DNA from: JAYFNU01 sp034933305
GTDB taxonomy: Bacteria; Bacillota; Clostridia; Oscillospirales; Ruminococcaceae
Assembly (NCBI GenBank): GCA_034933305.1
Contig: JAYFNU010000003.1
Coordinates: forward strand, 124,001-188,000
Direction: 5' to 3'
Length of the DNA: 64,000 nucleotides
The notes under the pieces are model-generated. The model did no database searches and was not told the origin of the DNA. It worked only from the letters and a program-made list of their open reading frames with translations. Below, piece by piece: positions 40,079 through 48,178 of this stretch. Position 1 is the stretch's first letter. Each line of letters begins with the position of its first letter. The position numbers and the translations under genes are program-made.

Positions 40079-41662
40079 ATGCCTGAGATAGAGTTCCTGT
40101 CGCTGTTTGACGTAGATGCCGAAAGCGACGCCGCGCTGCTGCGCAGGCTGTCGCGGTTCTTGCTGGAAAAGGGATACGTGCGGCCTTCCTTCGAGGCCGC
40201 GGTGCTCGCGCGGGAGAAGAAGTATCCCACGGGGATCATGGCGCAGGAGTTCGGCGTCGCCATCCCGCATACGGACTGCGAACACGTCGTCCGGAACGCC
40301 GTCGTCACCGTCACGCTGCGCCGGCCCGTCAGCTTCGCGGCGATGGGCGGCGAAGAGGGGGAGACGGTCCCCGTCGAATGCCTTTTTCTGATCCTGCTCG
40401 CCGAAACGGGCGCGCAGGTCAAGCTGCTGATGCATTTCATGAAGATCATTCAAAATAGGGACGACCTCAGACAGGTCAGGAATTCTCACGATGCTTCGGA
40501 GGTCGAAGCCCTTCTGCGCAATTATCTTACGGATGGCGGGGAGGCGCCGAAAAAAATGCAGGAGCTGGAAAAGCATATTTTTGAGCTTTCGAAATTGCAC
40601 GGGATCTCTTCCCGGGAGGACGAGGCGGCGCGCTACATGCTCGACGCTTTCCGGGCGGTGGATGCGGGGGCGTCGATGGACGTCCTCGGCAACGTGACAT
40701 GCCATGTGAGCTGCGGCGATCCCGGCGCGAAGAAGCTGCTCATCTTTGCGCATACCGATGAGCTGGGCTTTATCGTCCGCAAGGTCGAGGAGGACGGTTT
40801 TCTGCGGATCTCAAGAGTGGGCGGCGTCACCGTCAACGTGCTCCCCGGCGCCTCGGTGGACGTGCTCGCAAAAGGCGGCGTCGTGCGGGGTGTCATCGGC
40901 GTCAAGAGCCACCATGTCATGACGGCGGACGACAAACGGTACGTTCCGGAGGTCGACGACCTGTACATCGATATCGGCGCGAGCTCGCGCGCGGAAGCGG
41001 AAAAGCGCGGCGTGCACACGGGCTGCTTCGTGACCTTTGCGGCGGCAGAGCCCGTGAAGCTCGGCGGCGACCTCATCTGCGGGAAGGCCATGGACGACAG
41101 GAGCTGCTGCGCCGTGCTCATCGAAGCGGCGAAGGGGATCCAAAAGCTCGCCCAGAGCAAAAAGCTTCGCTGGGATGTGTACCTCGTCGCCTGCGTGCAG
41201 GAAGAATTCAACGTCAGAGGCATTATGCCGGCCGTCAACAGCATCCGCCCGGATGCCTCGATCGGCATGGATATCTGCATTGCCGCCGATACGCCGGAAC
41301 TCAAGGGATACTCCGAGATCAGGCTCGGCGGCGGCCCCGCGATCACCTATCTCAATTTCCACGGGCGCGGGACGCTGGCGGGCGTGTTGCCCGACGAGAA
41401 GCTTCTTGAACGGCTGGAAGGCGTTTTTGAAGATGAAAAGATCCGTTTTCAGCGTGAGGTCAGCCTCGGCATCATCACGGAGAATGCCTTTATATCCTTC
41501 CAGAACGAGGGCGTTGCGGTGGCCAATATTTCGGTCCCGTGCAGATATACGCATTCACAGATAGAAACGGTGGACGAAAGAGATCTTGAGGACATGGTCA
41601 GGGCCCTCGTCGCTTTCTCGGGTTCCCTTGGTGCGCAAGAGCGCTTCGGTAAAAATTCGTAA
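40079..41662 (+). CDS. Fusion of PTS EIIA (SgcA-like) and M42 metallopeptidase (SgcX-like)
   Basis: 527 residues. Residues 1-150 are a PTS EIIA_2 (fructose/mannitol/galactitol type) domain with the phosphorylatable H64 in GVAIPHTD. Residues 165-520 are an M42-family aminopeptidase with every ligand present: H225 and D227 (FAHTDELGF), D339 (GKAMDDRSC), E375/E376 (QEEFNVRG), D398 (GMDICIAADT) and H492 (RYTHSQ). In E. coli the sgc operon carries these as separate genes, sgcA and sgcX. No stop or frameshift lies between the domains, and the linker at 150-165 is short. The two-zinc site should be active; its substrate is unknown (a glycopeptide or amino-acyl sugar taken up by the PTS is my guess). 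Confidence 0.88.
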   Translation: MPEIEFLSLFDVDAESDAALLRRLSRFLLEKGYVRPSFEAAVLAREKKYPTGIMAQEFGVAIPHTDCEHVVRNAVVTVTLRRPVSFAAMGGEEGETVPVECLFLILLAETGAQVKLLMHFMKIIQNRDDLRQVRNSHDASEVEALLRNYLTDGGEAPKKMQELEKHIFELSKLHGISSREDEAARYMLDAFRAVDAGASMDVLGNVTCHVSCGDPGAKKLLIFAHTDELGFIVRKVEEDGFLRISRVGGVTVNVLPGASVDVLAKGGVVRGVIGVKSHHVMTADDKRYVPEVDDLYIDIGASSRAEAEKRGVHTGCFVTFAAAEPVKLGGDLICGKAMDDRSCCAVLIEAAKGIQKLAQSKKLRWDVYLVACVQEEFNVRGIMPAVNSIRPDASIGMDICIAADTPELKGYSEIRLGGGPAITYLNFHGRGTLAGVLPDEKLLERLEGVFEDEKIRFQREVSLGIITENAFISFQNEGVAVANISVPCRYTHSQIETVDERDLEDMVRALVAFSGSLGAQERFGKNS

Positions 41663-41682
41663 CCGGAATTTTGGGAGGTTTT

Positions 41683-41967
41683 ATGAAAACGATTGTTACA
41701 GCCTGCGGCGTCGGTTTTGCATCCTCGACCATCATTGCGGAAAGAATCAAGGCGATCCTGGAGAGAGAGGGCATGACCGATCAGGTCCGGATTATCCAGT
41801 GCACGCTCAACGAGGTGCCGGGATATATTGACCGGGCCGACTGCATCGTCACGTCTTCAAAGGTTTACGGCGAATATCCGATACCGGTTTTGAATGGGGT
41901 AGCATTTATATCCGGCATCGGTATGGAACAACTCGACAAGCAGATAGTAGAAATCTTAAAACAGTAA
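41683..41967 (+). CDS. PTS EIIB component, galactitol/SgcB type
   Basis: 94 residues with the phosphocysteine loop at the N-terminus (VTACGVGFASST, Cys8). It takes phosphate from the EIIA domain encoded just upstream and passes it to the sugar on EIIC. The ATG at 41683 follows GGGAGG; an in-frame TTG four codons earlier is inside that site. Confidence 0.9.
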   Translation: MKTIVTACGVGFASSTIIAERIKAILEREGMTDQVRIIQCTLNEVPGYIDRADCIVTSSKVYGEYPIPVLNGVAFISGIGMEQLDKQIVEILKQ

Positions 41968-41979
41968 TGGGAGGTTAGT

Positions 41980-43410
41980 ATGGAAGCTATTGTCAATGCG
42001 TTCTCATTTATCAGCAATCTCGGCTCCACGATAATGGTCCCCCTGTTTATCCTGATCATCGGCCTTATCTTCAAGCTCGGATTCGTCAAGTCCATGCGCT
42101 CGGCCCTTACGGTCGGCGCGGGCTTCATCGGAATGAACCTGATCCTCAACATCATCTGGGTCTACATGATCCCGATCTCCGATGCGCTGCGCGACAAATT
42201 CGGCTTTGACCGCCCGTACTATGACGCCGGCGGCGGCGCGGCGGGCGTCATCGCTTTCGGCACGACAGTCGGCACCATCATCATTCCGTTCATCATCCTG
42301 CTGAACATCATCCTCATCGTCACAAAGGTGACCAAGACCATCAACATCGATATCTGGAACTTCTGGCACTTTGCTTTCACGGGCTCCGTCGTCACGATCA
42401 TGACGCAGGCGGCGGGCGCCGGCAATACCGAATCCGTCATCTACGGCCTTATCGCCGCCGGCACGCACTGCGTGCTGTCGCTGCTCATCGCCGACATGAC
42501 CGCTCCGCGCGTCCAGGAAGAATTCGGGATGCCGGGCGTCTCCATCTCGCAGGGCTTTGCGACTTCGACAGTGCCTCTCCTGATCCTCCTCGACAAGCTG
42601 TATGACAAGATCGCCCCGAAGTCAAAGGGAGAGAGCGAAAAGGTCAAGAAGGCGCCGGGCAAGCTGGCGTCGCTGTTCGCCGAGCCGATCATCATCGGCT
42701 TTATCCTCGGCATCCTCCTCGGCTTTGCCGGTGCCGATTATTCCGCCGGCGCGGGCGCCGTCATCAAGACGGTCCTCACCCTCGGCGTTGAACTCGGCGC
42801 GCTGATGCTGCTGCTCCCGAGAATGATCAAGGTCATCGTGGAAGGCCTGCTGCCGGTCTCCGATGCGGTCCGCAAGTACGTCACGGAAAAGCATGCCGGC
42901 CGCGAGTTCTACATCGGACTTGATTCGGCTGTCCTTCTCGGACATCCCAATACGCTGATCGTTTCCGTCCTTCTCATCCCGATCGTCATCATCCTTTCGA
43001 TCATCATGCCGTGGAACACGACGCTCCCGCTGGCCGATCTCGCGGCCACCGCTTTCTTTGTTTCGATGGCTACGCCGATCCACCGCGGAAGCTTCTGGAA
43101 GACGCTGGTGTCCGGCACGATCATCTTTGCGATCGTCCTGTCGCTGTCGAGCTTCTTCGGACCGATGATCACCCAGGCCGCCATTTCGACGGGCTATGCC
43201 TTCCCGGAGGGCGCGCAGGGCATCACGGCGCTTTCGGCCGGCAATATGTTCGCATGGATCATCGCGATGATCATGAAGCTCAAATACGTGGGCGCGATCC
43301 TGTGCGGCGCGCTGATCGCCGCAACGATCTACTTCATCAACAAGGTCGCCTATAAGCTCTACGACTGGATTCCCGCACCCGCAAAGGAAAAGGAAAAAGC
43401 CGCGAAGTAA
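41980..43410 (+). CDS. PTS EIIC component, galactitol/SgcC type
   Basis: 476 residues, about ten to twelve hydrophobic helices, with the GatC-type early block FKLGFVKSMRSALTVGAGFIGMNLI and a conserved central GHPNTLIVS. It forms the sugar channel of the PTS permease. GGGAGG precedes the ATG by six bases; 12 bases after the EIIB gene. The transported sugar is not known; galactitol or an amino sugar would fit the family and neighbours. Confidence 0.92.
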   Translation: MEAIVNAFSFISNLGSTIMVPLFILIIGLIFKLGFVKSMRSALTVGAGFIGMNLILNIIWVYMIPISDALRDKFGFDRPYYDAGGGAAGVIAFGTTVGTIIIPFIILLNIILIVTKVTKTINIDIWNFWHFAFTGSVVTIMTQAAGAGNTESVIYGLIAAGTHCVLSLLIADMTAPRVQEEFGMPGVSISQGFATSTVPLLILLDKLYDKIAPKSKGESEKVKKAPGKLASLFAEPIIIGFILGILLGFAGADYSAGAGAVIKTVLTLGVELGALMLLLPRMIKVIVEGLLPVSDAVRKYVTEKHAGREFYIGLDSAVLLGHPNTLIVSVLLIPIVIILSIIMPWNTTLPLADLAATAFFVSMATPIHRGSFWKTLVSGTIIFAIVLSLSSFFGPMITQAAISTGYAFPEGAQGITALSAGNMFAWIIAMIMKLKYVGAILCGALIAATIYFINKVAYKLYDWIPAPAKEKEKAAK

Positions 43411-43450
43411 GATTCTGGGACGCCGATAAAAACGATGGGAGGGGAGAAAA

Positions 43451-44071
43451 ATGGGGAACAACACGCAAAAGATCACGGTCTCTCCTTCCATCGCGTCGGC
43501 GGATCAGCTGCAGCTGCTTTCCGAACTTCATTCCGCCGAGAGCCGGGGCGTTTCCGACCTTCACATCGACATCGAGGACGGAAATTTCATCCCGAACATA
43601 ACCTTTGGCCAAAAAACGGTCAGGGCGCTTCGGGGCAGCACCGATCTGCCGTTTTCTTTCCATATCATGGCGACGGATCAGCTCGGATGGCTTCGGTTCG
43701 CATCGGACATGAACCCGTCGATCGTTTTCGGGCACTTTGAGGCGCTCTGCTATCCCAGGGCGTTCACGGCGCTCGCCCGCAGGCTCCATGTGCGGTGCGG
43801 TCTTGCGTTTAATCCGAAGACCTCCGTCGCCGACGCCCGCTATCTTTTGGGCGAGATCGACGGCGTGCTGCTGCTCACGGTCGAGCCGGACGGATGCGGC
43901 GAGGGCTTCATCGACGGCGTTCTCTGCAAGGCGGACGAGATCAGGCGCGCCGCGCCCGGCATCGAGATCTGGGCGGACGGGAACATCACGGACGACAGAC
44001 TGGAGCTTCTGGAAAAACACGGCTTCACCAATGCCGTCATGGGCCGCGCCTTCTTTGCAAAAGAAAAATAG
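43451..44071 (+). CDS. Ribulose-phosphate 3-epimerase-family protein (SgcE-like)
   Basis: 206 residues, a TIM barrel with the epimerase features: SPSIASAD at the start, the metal/acid pair in LHIDIEDGNFIPN, FHIMATDQ in place of the usual HLMVxxP, and EIWADGNIT near the end. It is related to Rpe but diverged in the same way as SgcE of E. coli, which acts on an unidentified sugar phosphate. Seventh gene of the operon. Confidence 0.88.
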   Translation: MGNNTQKITVSPSIASADQLQLLSELHSAESRGVSDLHIDIEDGNFIPNITFGQKTVRALRGSTDLPFSFHIMATDQLGWLRFASDMNPSIVFGHFEALCYPRAFTALARRLHVRCGLAFNPKTSVADARYLLGEIDGVLLLTVEPDGCGEGFIDGVLCKADEIRRAAPGIEIWADGNITDDRLELLEKHGFTNAVMGRAFFAKEK

Positions 44072-44083
44072 AGAAAGAATGAA

Positions 44084-44111
44084 GCGGCTCTGTGTCTCGG
44101 CACAGAGCCGC
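44084..44111 (+). promoter_or_regulatory. Strong hairpin between the sgcE-like and sgcQ-like genes
   Basis: An 11-bp perfect stem GCGGCTCTGTG / CACAGAGCCGC with loop TCTCGG. It is followed by ACGTTTAC rather than a T-run, so it is not a standard terminator; it may mark mRNA processing or protect the upstream message. Confidence 0.5.
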
Positions 44112-44147
44112 ACGTTTACAGCGTGAAAACGATTTCGGAGGTGCCAT

Positions 44148-44954
44148 ATGAGTTGGCTCAGGGAAGTCATCGGGACGGAGAAGCCCATCATCGCCATGTG
44201 CCATCTGCAGGCGATGCCCGGCGACCCGTATTACGACAGGCAGAAAGGGATGGGCTGGGTCGTTGAAAAAGCGGCGCAGGACGTCAGCGCCCTGATCGAA
44301 GGCGGCGTTGACGCGATCATGTTCAGCAACGAATACAGCCTGCCCTACCTGACGAAGGTCAGGGCGGAGACAGTGGCCTCCATGGCCCGCGTGATCGGGG
44401 AACTGAAGGACCGCGTCACAGTGCCGTACGGCGTGAACTGCCTCTGGGATCCGGTCGCTTCGCTCGATCTTGCGGTGGCAACGGACGCGAAATTCGTGCG
44501 GGAGATCTTTACGGGCGTTTACGCGAGCGATTTCGGATTGTGGAATACGGACTGCGGCGCGGTCGTGCGCCATCAGCGCGAGATAGGCGCGGAGCGGGTA
44601 AAGCTGCTGTTCAATATTTTCCCGGAGGCGGCAAAGTATCTTGCGGACCGCCCCGTCGAGTCCGTGGCGAAGACCACGATTTTCAACTGCCGTCCCGATG
44701 CGCTGTGCGTGTCGGGGGCGACGGCCGGCGCGGCGACAGATCCCGAAATCCTCAGAAAAGCAAAGTCGGCGGCCGGCGACACCGTTGTGCTGGTCAATAC
44801 GGGGTGCCGCATCGACAGCATCGAAATGCTCCTGGGGATCGCCGACGGCGCAGTCGTCGGCACGACCTTCAAATACGACGGAAAATTTGAAAATCAGGTC
44901 GACGTCAAGCGGGTCAAAGCCTTCATGGACAAGGTGAAAGCCTTCCGGCACTGA
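44148..44954 (+). CDS. BtpA/SgcQ family protein
   Basis: 268 residues with the BtpA-family opening KPIIAMCHLQAMPGDP, a GGVDAIMFSNE block, VPYGVNCLWDP and the late GTTFKYDGKFENQVD. The family is a TIM barrel related to phosphate-binding epimerases; E. coli SgcQ belongs here, and BtpA of cyanobacteria is linked to photosystem I assembly. Last gene of the operon. GGAGG precedes the ATG. Confidence 0.9.
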   Translation: MSWLREVIGTEKPIIAMCHLQAMPGDPYYDRQKGMGWVVEKAAQDVSALIEGGVDAIMFSNEYSLPYLTKVRAETVASMARVIGELKDRVTVPYGVNCLWDPVASLDLAVATDAKFVREIFTGVYASDFGLWNTDCGAVVRHQREIGAERVKLLFNIFPEAAKYLADRPVESVAKTTIFNCRPDALCVSGATAGAATDPEILRKAKSAAGDTVVLVNTGCRIDSIEMLLGIADGAVVGTTFKYDGKFENQVDVKRVKAFMDKVKAFRH

Positions 44955-45023
44955 AGCGGCCGGCCGCGCCGGCGGGATCTGCCCGAACGCAGCAGATTCA
45001 ATGGATATCGCTATTACCGACGA

Positions 45024-45057
45024 AAAGCGGCTCTTCCTTTGCGCGGAAGAGCCGCTT
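45024..45057. terminator. Terminator of the sgc-like operon
   Basis: A 14-bp stem AAAGCGGCTCTTCC / GGAAGAGCCGCTTT (45024-45037 with 45044-45057). It repeats the GCGGCTCT core of the hairpin at 44084. The T-run is short, but position between convergent genes supports termination. Confidence 0.75.
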
Positions 45058-45079
45058 TCATTGTATCTGCCCGCCGCGC

Positions 45080-46147
45080 TCAGATGCCGAAGCGGGCGCA
45101 GAAGGCTTCCTCGCGCGCGCGGATGCGCTCGAAGTCGACGTTGTTTTTGTAAAACACCTCGATCTCGTCGTGGACGGCTTTCGCTTCGCGCAGGATCGAG
45201 CCCGCCTCCCGCAGCAGCGACGCCGACGCTTTTTTGCAGAATTTGAGCCGATTCAGGCAGCGCTGCAGCGACTCCGGCTCGTAGAAGCGCGTGTCGTGCA
45301 CCGTGCGGCAGCCCTCCCCTGAAAAGCCGCCGAAGGCGGGCCAGTAGACGCCCAAGGAGAGCGCCGGAACGAACAGCGCGTCGAGCTTGTCGTAGGGCGC
45401 GAGCGGGTCGCGGCAGCTGACGACGTCGTAGCCGGCGGCGAGCGCCGCATCCCGAAGGACCGGCAGGATGACGTGGGCCGCCGCGCCGAAACGGTCGCGC
45501 AGCACATACCGCGTCGCACAGTTCGCGAGGTTGCCGGGGCCGTAGTCGACGACGCCCTGCGGGGTCACCGCGCTCAGCAGCCGGAGCGACTCGGCGCCCG
45601 CGCGGCCCGCTTGCGGCGCAAAGAGCCGCGCGGCAAGATTTTTTGCGTACTTCAATGTCTTTTCCCGGCGAAGAAAGCCGGATGCCGTGCGCTCGGTATC
45701 GGCGAGCAGCGCGCCTGCTGCGACGATAAAGCGCCGCGCGCGCTCGTGGCAGCGCGCGTTTGCGCGGAACAGCGCGCGCAGCGGCGCGAGCTCGGCGGTC
45801 AGCGCGTCGGCGTCGATGCAGTCGTAGACGGACAGCACCTCCTGCTTTGCGGCGGGGATGGAGGGCTCGAGCACATGGGGCGCGGTGCCGTCGGCAAGGG
45901 CGAAGCCGAGCGCGGGACACAGAAGACCGTCGAGCGAGTCGGGGTCGCTCGAGCAGTGGATGCGCTCGATGTCGCAGCCCGCGGCGAGCGCGCGCTCGCC
46001 GACGCGCTTCATCAGAGAGGATTTGCCGCAGCCCGGCCCTCCCTTGATGATGCAGGTGCGCAGCGGGGCGTTCGGATCGCACAGGCTGTCGAAAAAACCG
46101 GCGAAGCCGGTCGGCGAGGATGCGCCGAGGAAATAATCGTTGATCAT
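45080..46147 (-). CDS. P-loop ATPase, PRK06851-like
   Basis: 355 residues with Walker A GGPGCGKSS near residue 37 (N-terminal FLGASSPTGFAGFFDSL precedes it) and a second region with DYGPGNLANCATRYVLRDRFG that in this family looks like a degenerate second ATPase fold. Related proteins are annotated PRK06851 and are common in Clostridia; they have no established role. Stand-alone gene. Confidence 0.78.
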   Translation of the reverse strand: MINDYFLGASSPTGFAGFFDSLCDPNAPLRTCIIKGGPGCGKSSLMKRVGERALAAGCDIERIHCSSDPDSLDGLLCPALGFALADGTAPHVLEPSIPAAKQEVLSVYDCIDADALTAELAPLRALFRANARCHERARRFIVAAGALLADTERTASGFLRREKTLKYAKNLAARLFAPQAGRAGAESLRLLSAVTPQGVVDYGPGNLANCATRYVLRDRFGAAAHVILPVLRDAALAAGYDVVSCRDPLAPYDKLDALFVPALSLGVYWPAFGGFSGEGCRTVHDTRFYEPESLQRCLNRLKFCKKASASLLREAGSILREAKAVHDEIEVFYKNNVDFERIRAREEAFCARFGI

Positions 46148-46271
46148 GATGACGCCGCCTTTTCATGGATTTCACTCCATGATATGAGCCGCGCGGGCGC
46201 ATTGTCACTCTTTCCGGCGGCGGGGAGGTAAACCGCGCGGGGCGGCGGGGGGAACGCCCGCCCGAAAAAGG

Positions 46272-46300
46272 TTGAAAACCGGCGCGGAAGCCTGTATAAT
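46272..46300 (+). promoter_or_regulatory. Promoter of the ECF S-component gene
   Basis: TTGAAA (46272-46277), 17 bases, TATAAT (46295-46300). Confidence 0.85.
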
Positions 46301-46310
46301 CAAAGCAACA

Positions 46311-46399
46311 TCCGGCATGAAGCCGGACGAGTCATCCGAAAAACGGAATGATGCCATGAAGGCGACTCATCATGAAATGAGAATGCTTTCGGGGCGTTC
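46311..46399 (+). ncRNA. Candidate riboswitch-like leader of the ECF S-component gene
   Basis: The leader folds as a chain of short hairpins: TCCGGC-ATGAA-GCCGGA (46311-46327), TCCG-AAAAA-CGGA (46335-46347), GCC-ATGAA-GGC (46353-46363), CTCAT-CATGAA-ATGAG (46366-46381) and GAATGC...GCGTTC (46381-46399). GAGTC at 46329-46333 can pair with GACTC at 46364-46368, which competes with the CTCAT:ATGAG stem. Three loops end in ATGAA. The last stem lies just before the GGAGGAG ribosome binding site. I do not recognise it as a known class. Confidence 0.45.
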
Positions 46400-46421
46400 T
46401 CTGTTTGGAGGAGCTTTTTTT

Positions 46422-46934
46422 ATGCGCAAAACAAAGAAACTGGTATTCGCGGGCTTATGCACGGCGCTCGGCGTCGCGCTGCCCATCGCCTTCCACGCGA
46501 TCCCCAACGCGGGTGGCATCTTTCTGCCCATGCACATCCCGGTGCTGCTGTGCGGCCTGCTGTGCGGCCCCGCCTACGGCCTCGCCTGCGGCGTGCTCGC
46601 GCCGCTGCTCTCGGCCGCGCTGACGGGCATGCCGCCCGCCGCGGTGTTGCCGTCGATGCTGTGCGAGCTCGCCGTCTACGGCCTCGTCAGCGGCCTGCTC
46701 GCCGGATGCGTGCACACGAAGAGCAGCGCCGCGGACGTCTACATAGCGCTGCTCGGCGCCATGCTCGCCGGCCGCGCCGTGTCCGGCGCCCTCAACGCCC
46801 TCCTCTTTCGCGCGGGCGCCTATTCGCTGCAGACCTGGCTCGCGGCGTCGTTCGTGACGGCGCTGCCCGGCATCGCCGCCCAGCTGCTGCTCATCCCCGC
46901 GCTCGTTTTCGCGCTGCGCAAAGCCCGGCTCTGA
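46422..46934 (+). CDS. ECF transporter substrate-binding (S) component
   Basis: 170 residues, six hydrophobic helices. It starts MRKTKKLVFAGLCTALGVALP, which contains the Ala-rich helix 1 that packs on EcfT, and continues with GGIFLPMHIPVLLCGLLCGPAYGL-type sequence (conserved FLPMHIPV core) and ALTGMPPAAVLPSM. This is a group II S component using a shared ECF module encoded elsewhere, or the EcfA/T at 56-58.5 kb. The vitamin transported is unknown. The ATG follows GGAGGAG; longer in-frame ORF from 46272 runs through promoter and leader. Confidence 0.85.
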   Translation: MRKTKKLVFAGLCTALGVALPIAFHAIPNAGGIFLPMHIPVLLCGLLCGPAYGLACGVLAPLLSAALTGMPPAAVLPSMLCELAVYGLVSGLLAGCVHTKSSAADVYIALLGAMLAGRAVSGALNALLFRAGAYSLQTWLAASFVTALPGIAAQLLLIPALVFALRKARL

Positions 46935-46988
46935 CCGGCGGCACAACGCGCGGCCGCCGGAAAATCGCCGGTTTTCCGGCCGAAAGCA

Positions 46989-47017
46989 TTGTAACGCGCC
47001 CCGATTTGTGCTATTTT
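46989..47017 (+). promoter_or_regulatory. Promoter of the HD-domain gene
   Basis: TTGTAA (46989-46994), 17 bases, TATTTT (47012-47017). Confidence 0.5.
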
Positions 47018-47050
47018 GGAAAGCAAAGAAAAGAGCAAGGAGAAAGCATC

Positions 47051-47620
47051 ATGCTGACATTGGACAGGGCGAAGGAACTCGTGGCGCAAACGACCACACA
47101 GCCGCATCTCATCGCGCATGCGACGGCGGTGATGGCGGCCATGGGGGGCATGGCGGAGCATTTCGGAGAGGATGCGGCGCATTGGCGCGCGGTCGGATAC
47201 CTGCACGATTACGACTATGAACAGTTCCCGCAGGAGCATCTCGGGCATACCGAACAGCCGCTGCGGGACGCGGGCGTGGACGAGCAGGAGATCCGCGCGA
47301 TTCTCAGCCACGGCTGGGGGATCTGCTCCGACGTCGAGCCCCGCACGAACATGGAGAAGAGCCTTTACACCGTCGACGAGCTGACGGGCATCATCAGCGC
47401 GTGCGCGCGCATGCGGCCGAACGGCATCGCGGATCTGGAAGTCTCGAGCTTTATGAAGAAATTCAAGGATCTCAAATTTGCCGCAAAGTGCGACCGCGAG
47501 CTCATCAAGAAGGGATGCGCGATGCTCGGGATGGAGGTTCGCGACGCGGCGGAGATCTGCATCGGGGCGATGCGCCCCTATGCGTCCGAGCTCGGTCTCA
47601 CGGGAACCGCCCAGCCTTAA
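47051..47620 (+). CDS. HD-domain phosphohydrolase-like protein
   Basis: 189 residues. The HD pattern is present: H in PHLIAHATAV, HD in GYLHDYDYEQFP, H in EIRAILSHGWG and D in TVDELTG, so a metal-dependent phosphohydrolase site is likely intact. Proteins of this size with the SHGWG and DLEVSSFMKKFKD blocks are widespread in Clostridia and act on unidentified substrates. The ATG follows AAGGAG. Long in-frame ORF upstream from 46457 is a shadow of the S-component gene. Confidence 0.85.
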   Translation: MLTLDRAKELVAQTTTQPHLIAHATAVMAAMGGMAEHFGEDAAHWRAVGYLHDYDYEQFPQEHLGHTEQPLRDAGVDEQEIRAILSHGWGICSDVEPRTNMEKSLYTVDELTGIISACARMRPNGIADLEVSSFMKKFKDLKFAAKCDRELIKKGCAMLGMEVRDAAEICIGAMRPYASELGLTGTAQP

Positions 47621-47643
47621 TTTTCAAAAAGTTCAAAAAAAGC

Positions 47644-47672
47644 TTTTCAATCCGCCACAAAGTAGTTATAAT
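47644..47672 (+). promoter_or_regulatory. Promoter of the dockerin-motif small protein
   Basis: TTTTCA (47644-47649), 17 bases, TATAAT (47667-47672). Confidence 0.6.
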
Positions 47673-47720
47673 GTAAAAAACAAAGGCGCGGCAGCGCCGA
47701 TTTTGAAGGAGGGGCAGGAT

Positions 47721-48086
47721 ATGGGATTTCTGAAAAGACTGTTGGGCATCGGTGCCGTCGCGGGCGCGACCGCCGCTGCGATGAAGGTCTCCGAAAAGTA
47801 CAAGGAGAACAATCCGGAGGGTCTGAAGGACGTCAATAACGATGGCAAGGTCGACGTGAACGACGTCGTTTCCGAGGTCACGAAGGCGGCGACGCAGGTC
47901 TACAATGACGCCGCGGACAAGGCGAAGGATGTCGCCGCGAGCGCGAAGCAGAAGGCCGGAGAGCTTTACGACCAGGCGCCCGAGATGCTCGAGAAGGTCA
48001 AAAAGACCGCCAAGGAAGCCATCAGCAGCGCCATGAACGGCGAAGACACGGCTGCGGATACCACCGACAGCGAGCCGAAAGCCTGA
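47721..48086 (+). CDS. Small protein with one EF-hand/dockerin-like loop and Ala/Lys-rich helix
   Basis: 121 residues. The N-terminus MGFLKRLLGIGAVAGATAAA is a short hydrophobic segment; DVNNDGKVDVNDV at about 37-49 is a calcium-loop of the dockerin/EF-hand type; the rest (50-105) is an Ala/Lys/Glu-rich amphipathic helix resembling YtxH-like and late-embryogenesis-type stress proteins, ending in an acidic tail. Own promoter and terminator. Function unknown; a membrane-associated stress protein is possible. Confidence 0.7.
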   Translation: MGFLKRLLGIGAVAGATAAAMKVSEKYKENNPEGLKDVNNDGKVDVNDVVSEVTKAATQVYNDAADKAKDVAASAKQKAGELYDQAPEMLEKVKKTAKEAISSAMNGEDTAADTTDSEPKA

Positions 48087-48105
48087 ATTTCGGGCAGATA
48101 AGATC

Positions 48106-48142
48106 AACGCACGCGCGCCGATTTCGGCGCGCGTGCGTTTTT
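48106..48142 (+). terminator. Terminator
   Basis: A perfect 16-bp stem AACGCACGCGCGCCGA / TCGGCGCGCGTGCGTT (48106-48121 with 48124-48139) followed by TTT. Confidence 0.9.
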
Positions 48143-48178
48143 AAGCGTGTATCCGGTCATCCGGGACGGGAGGAAAGA

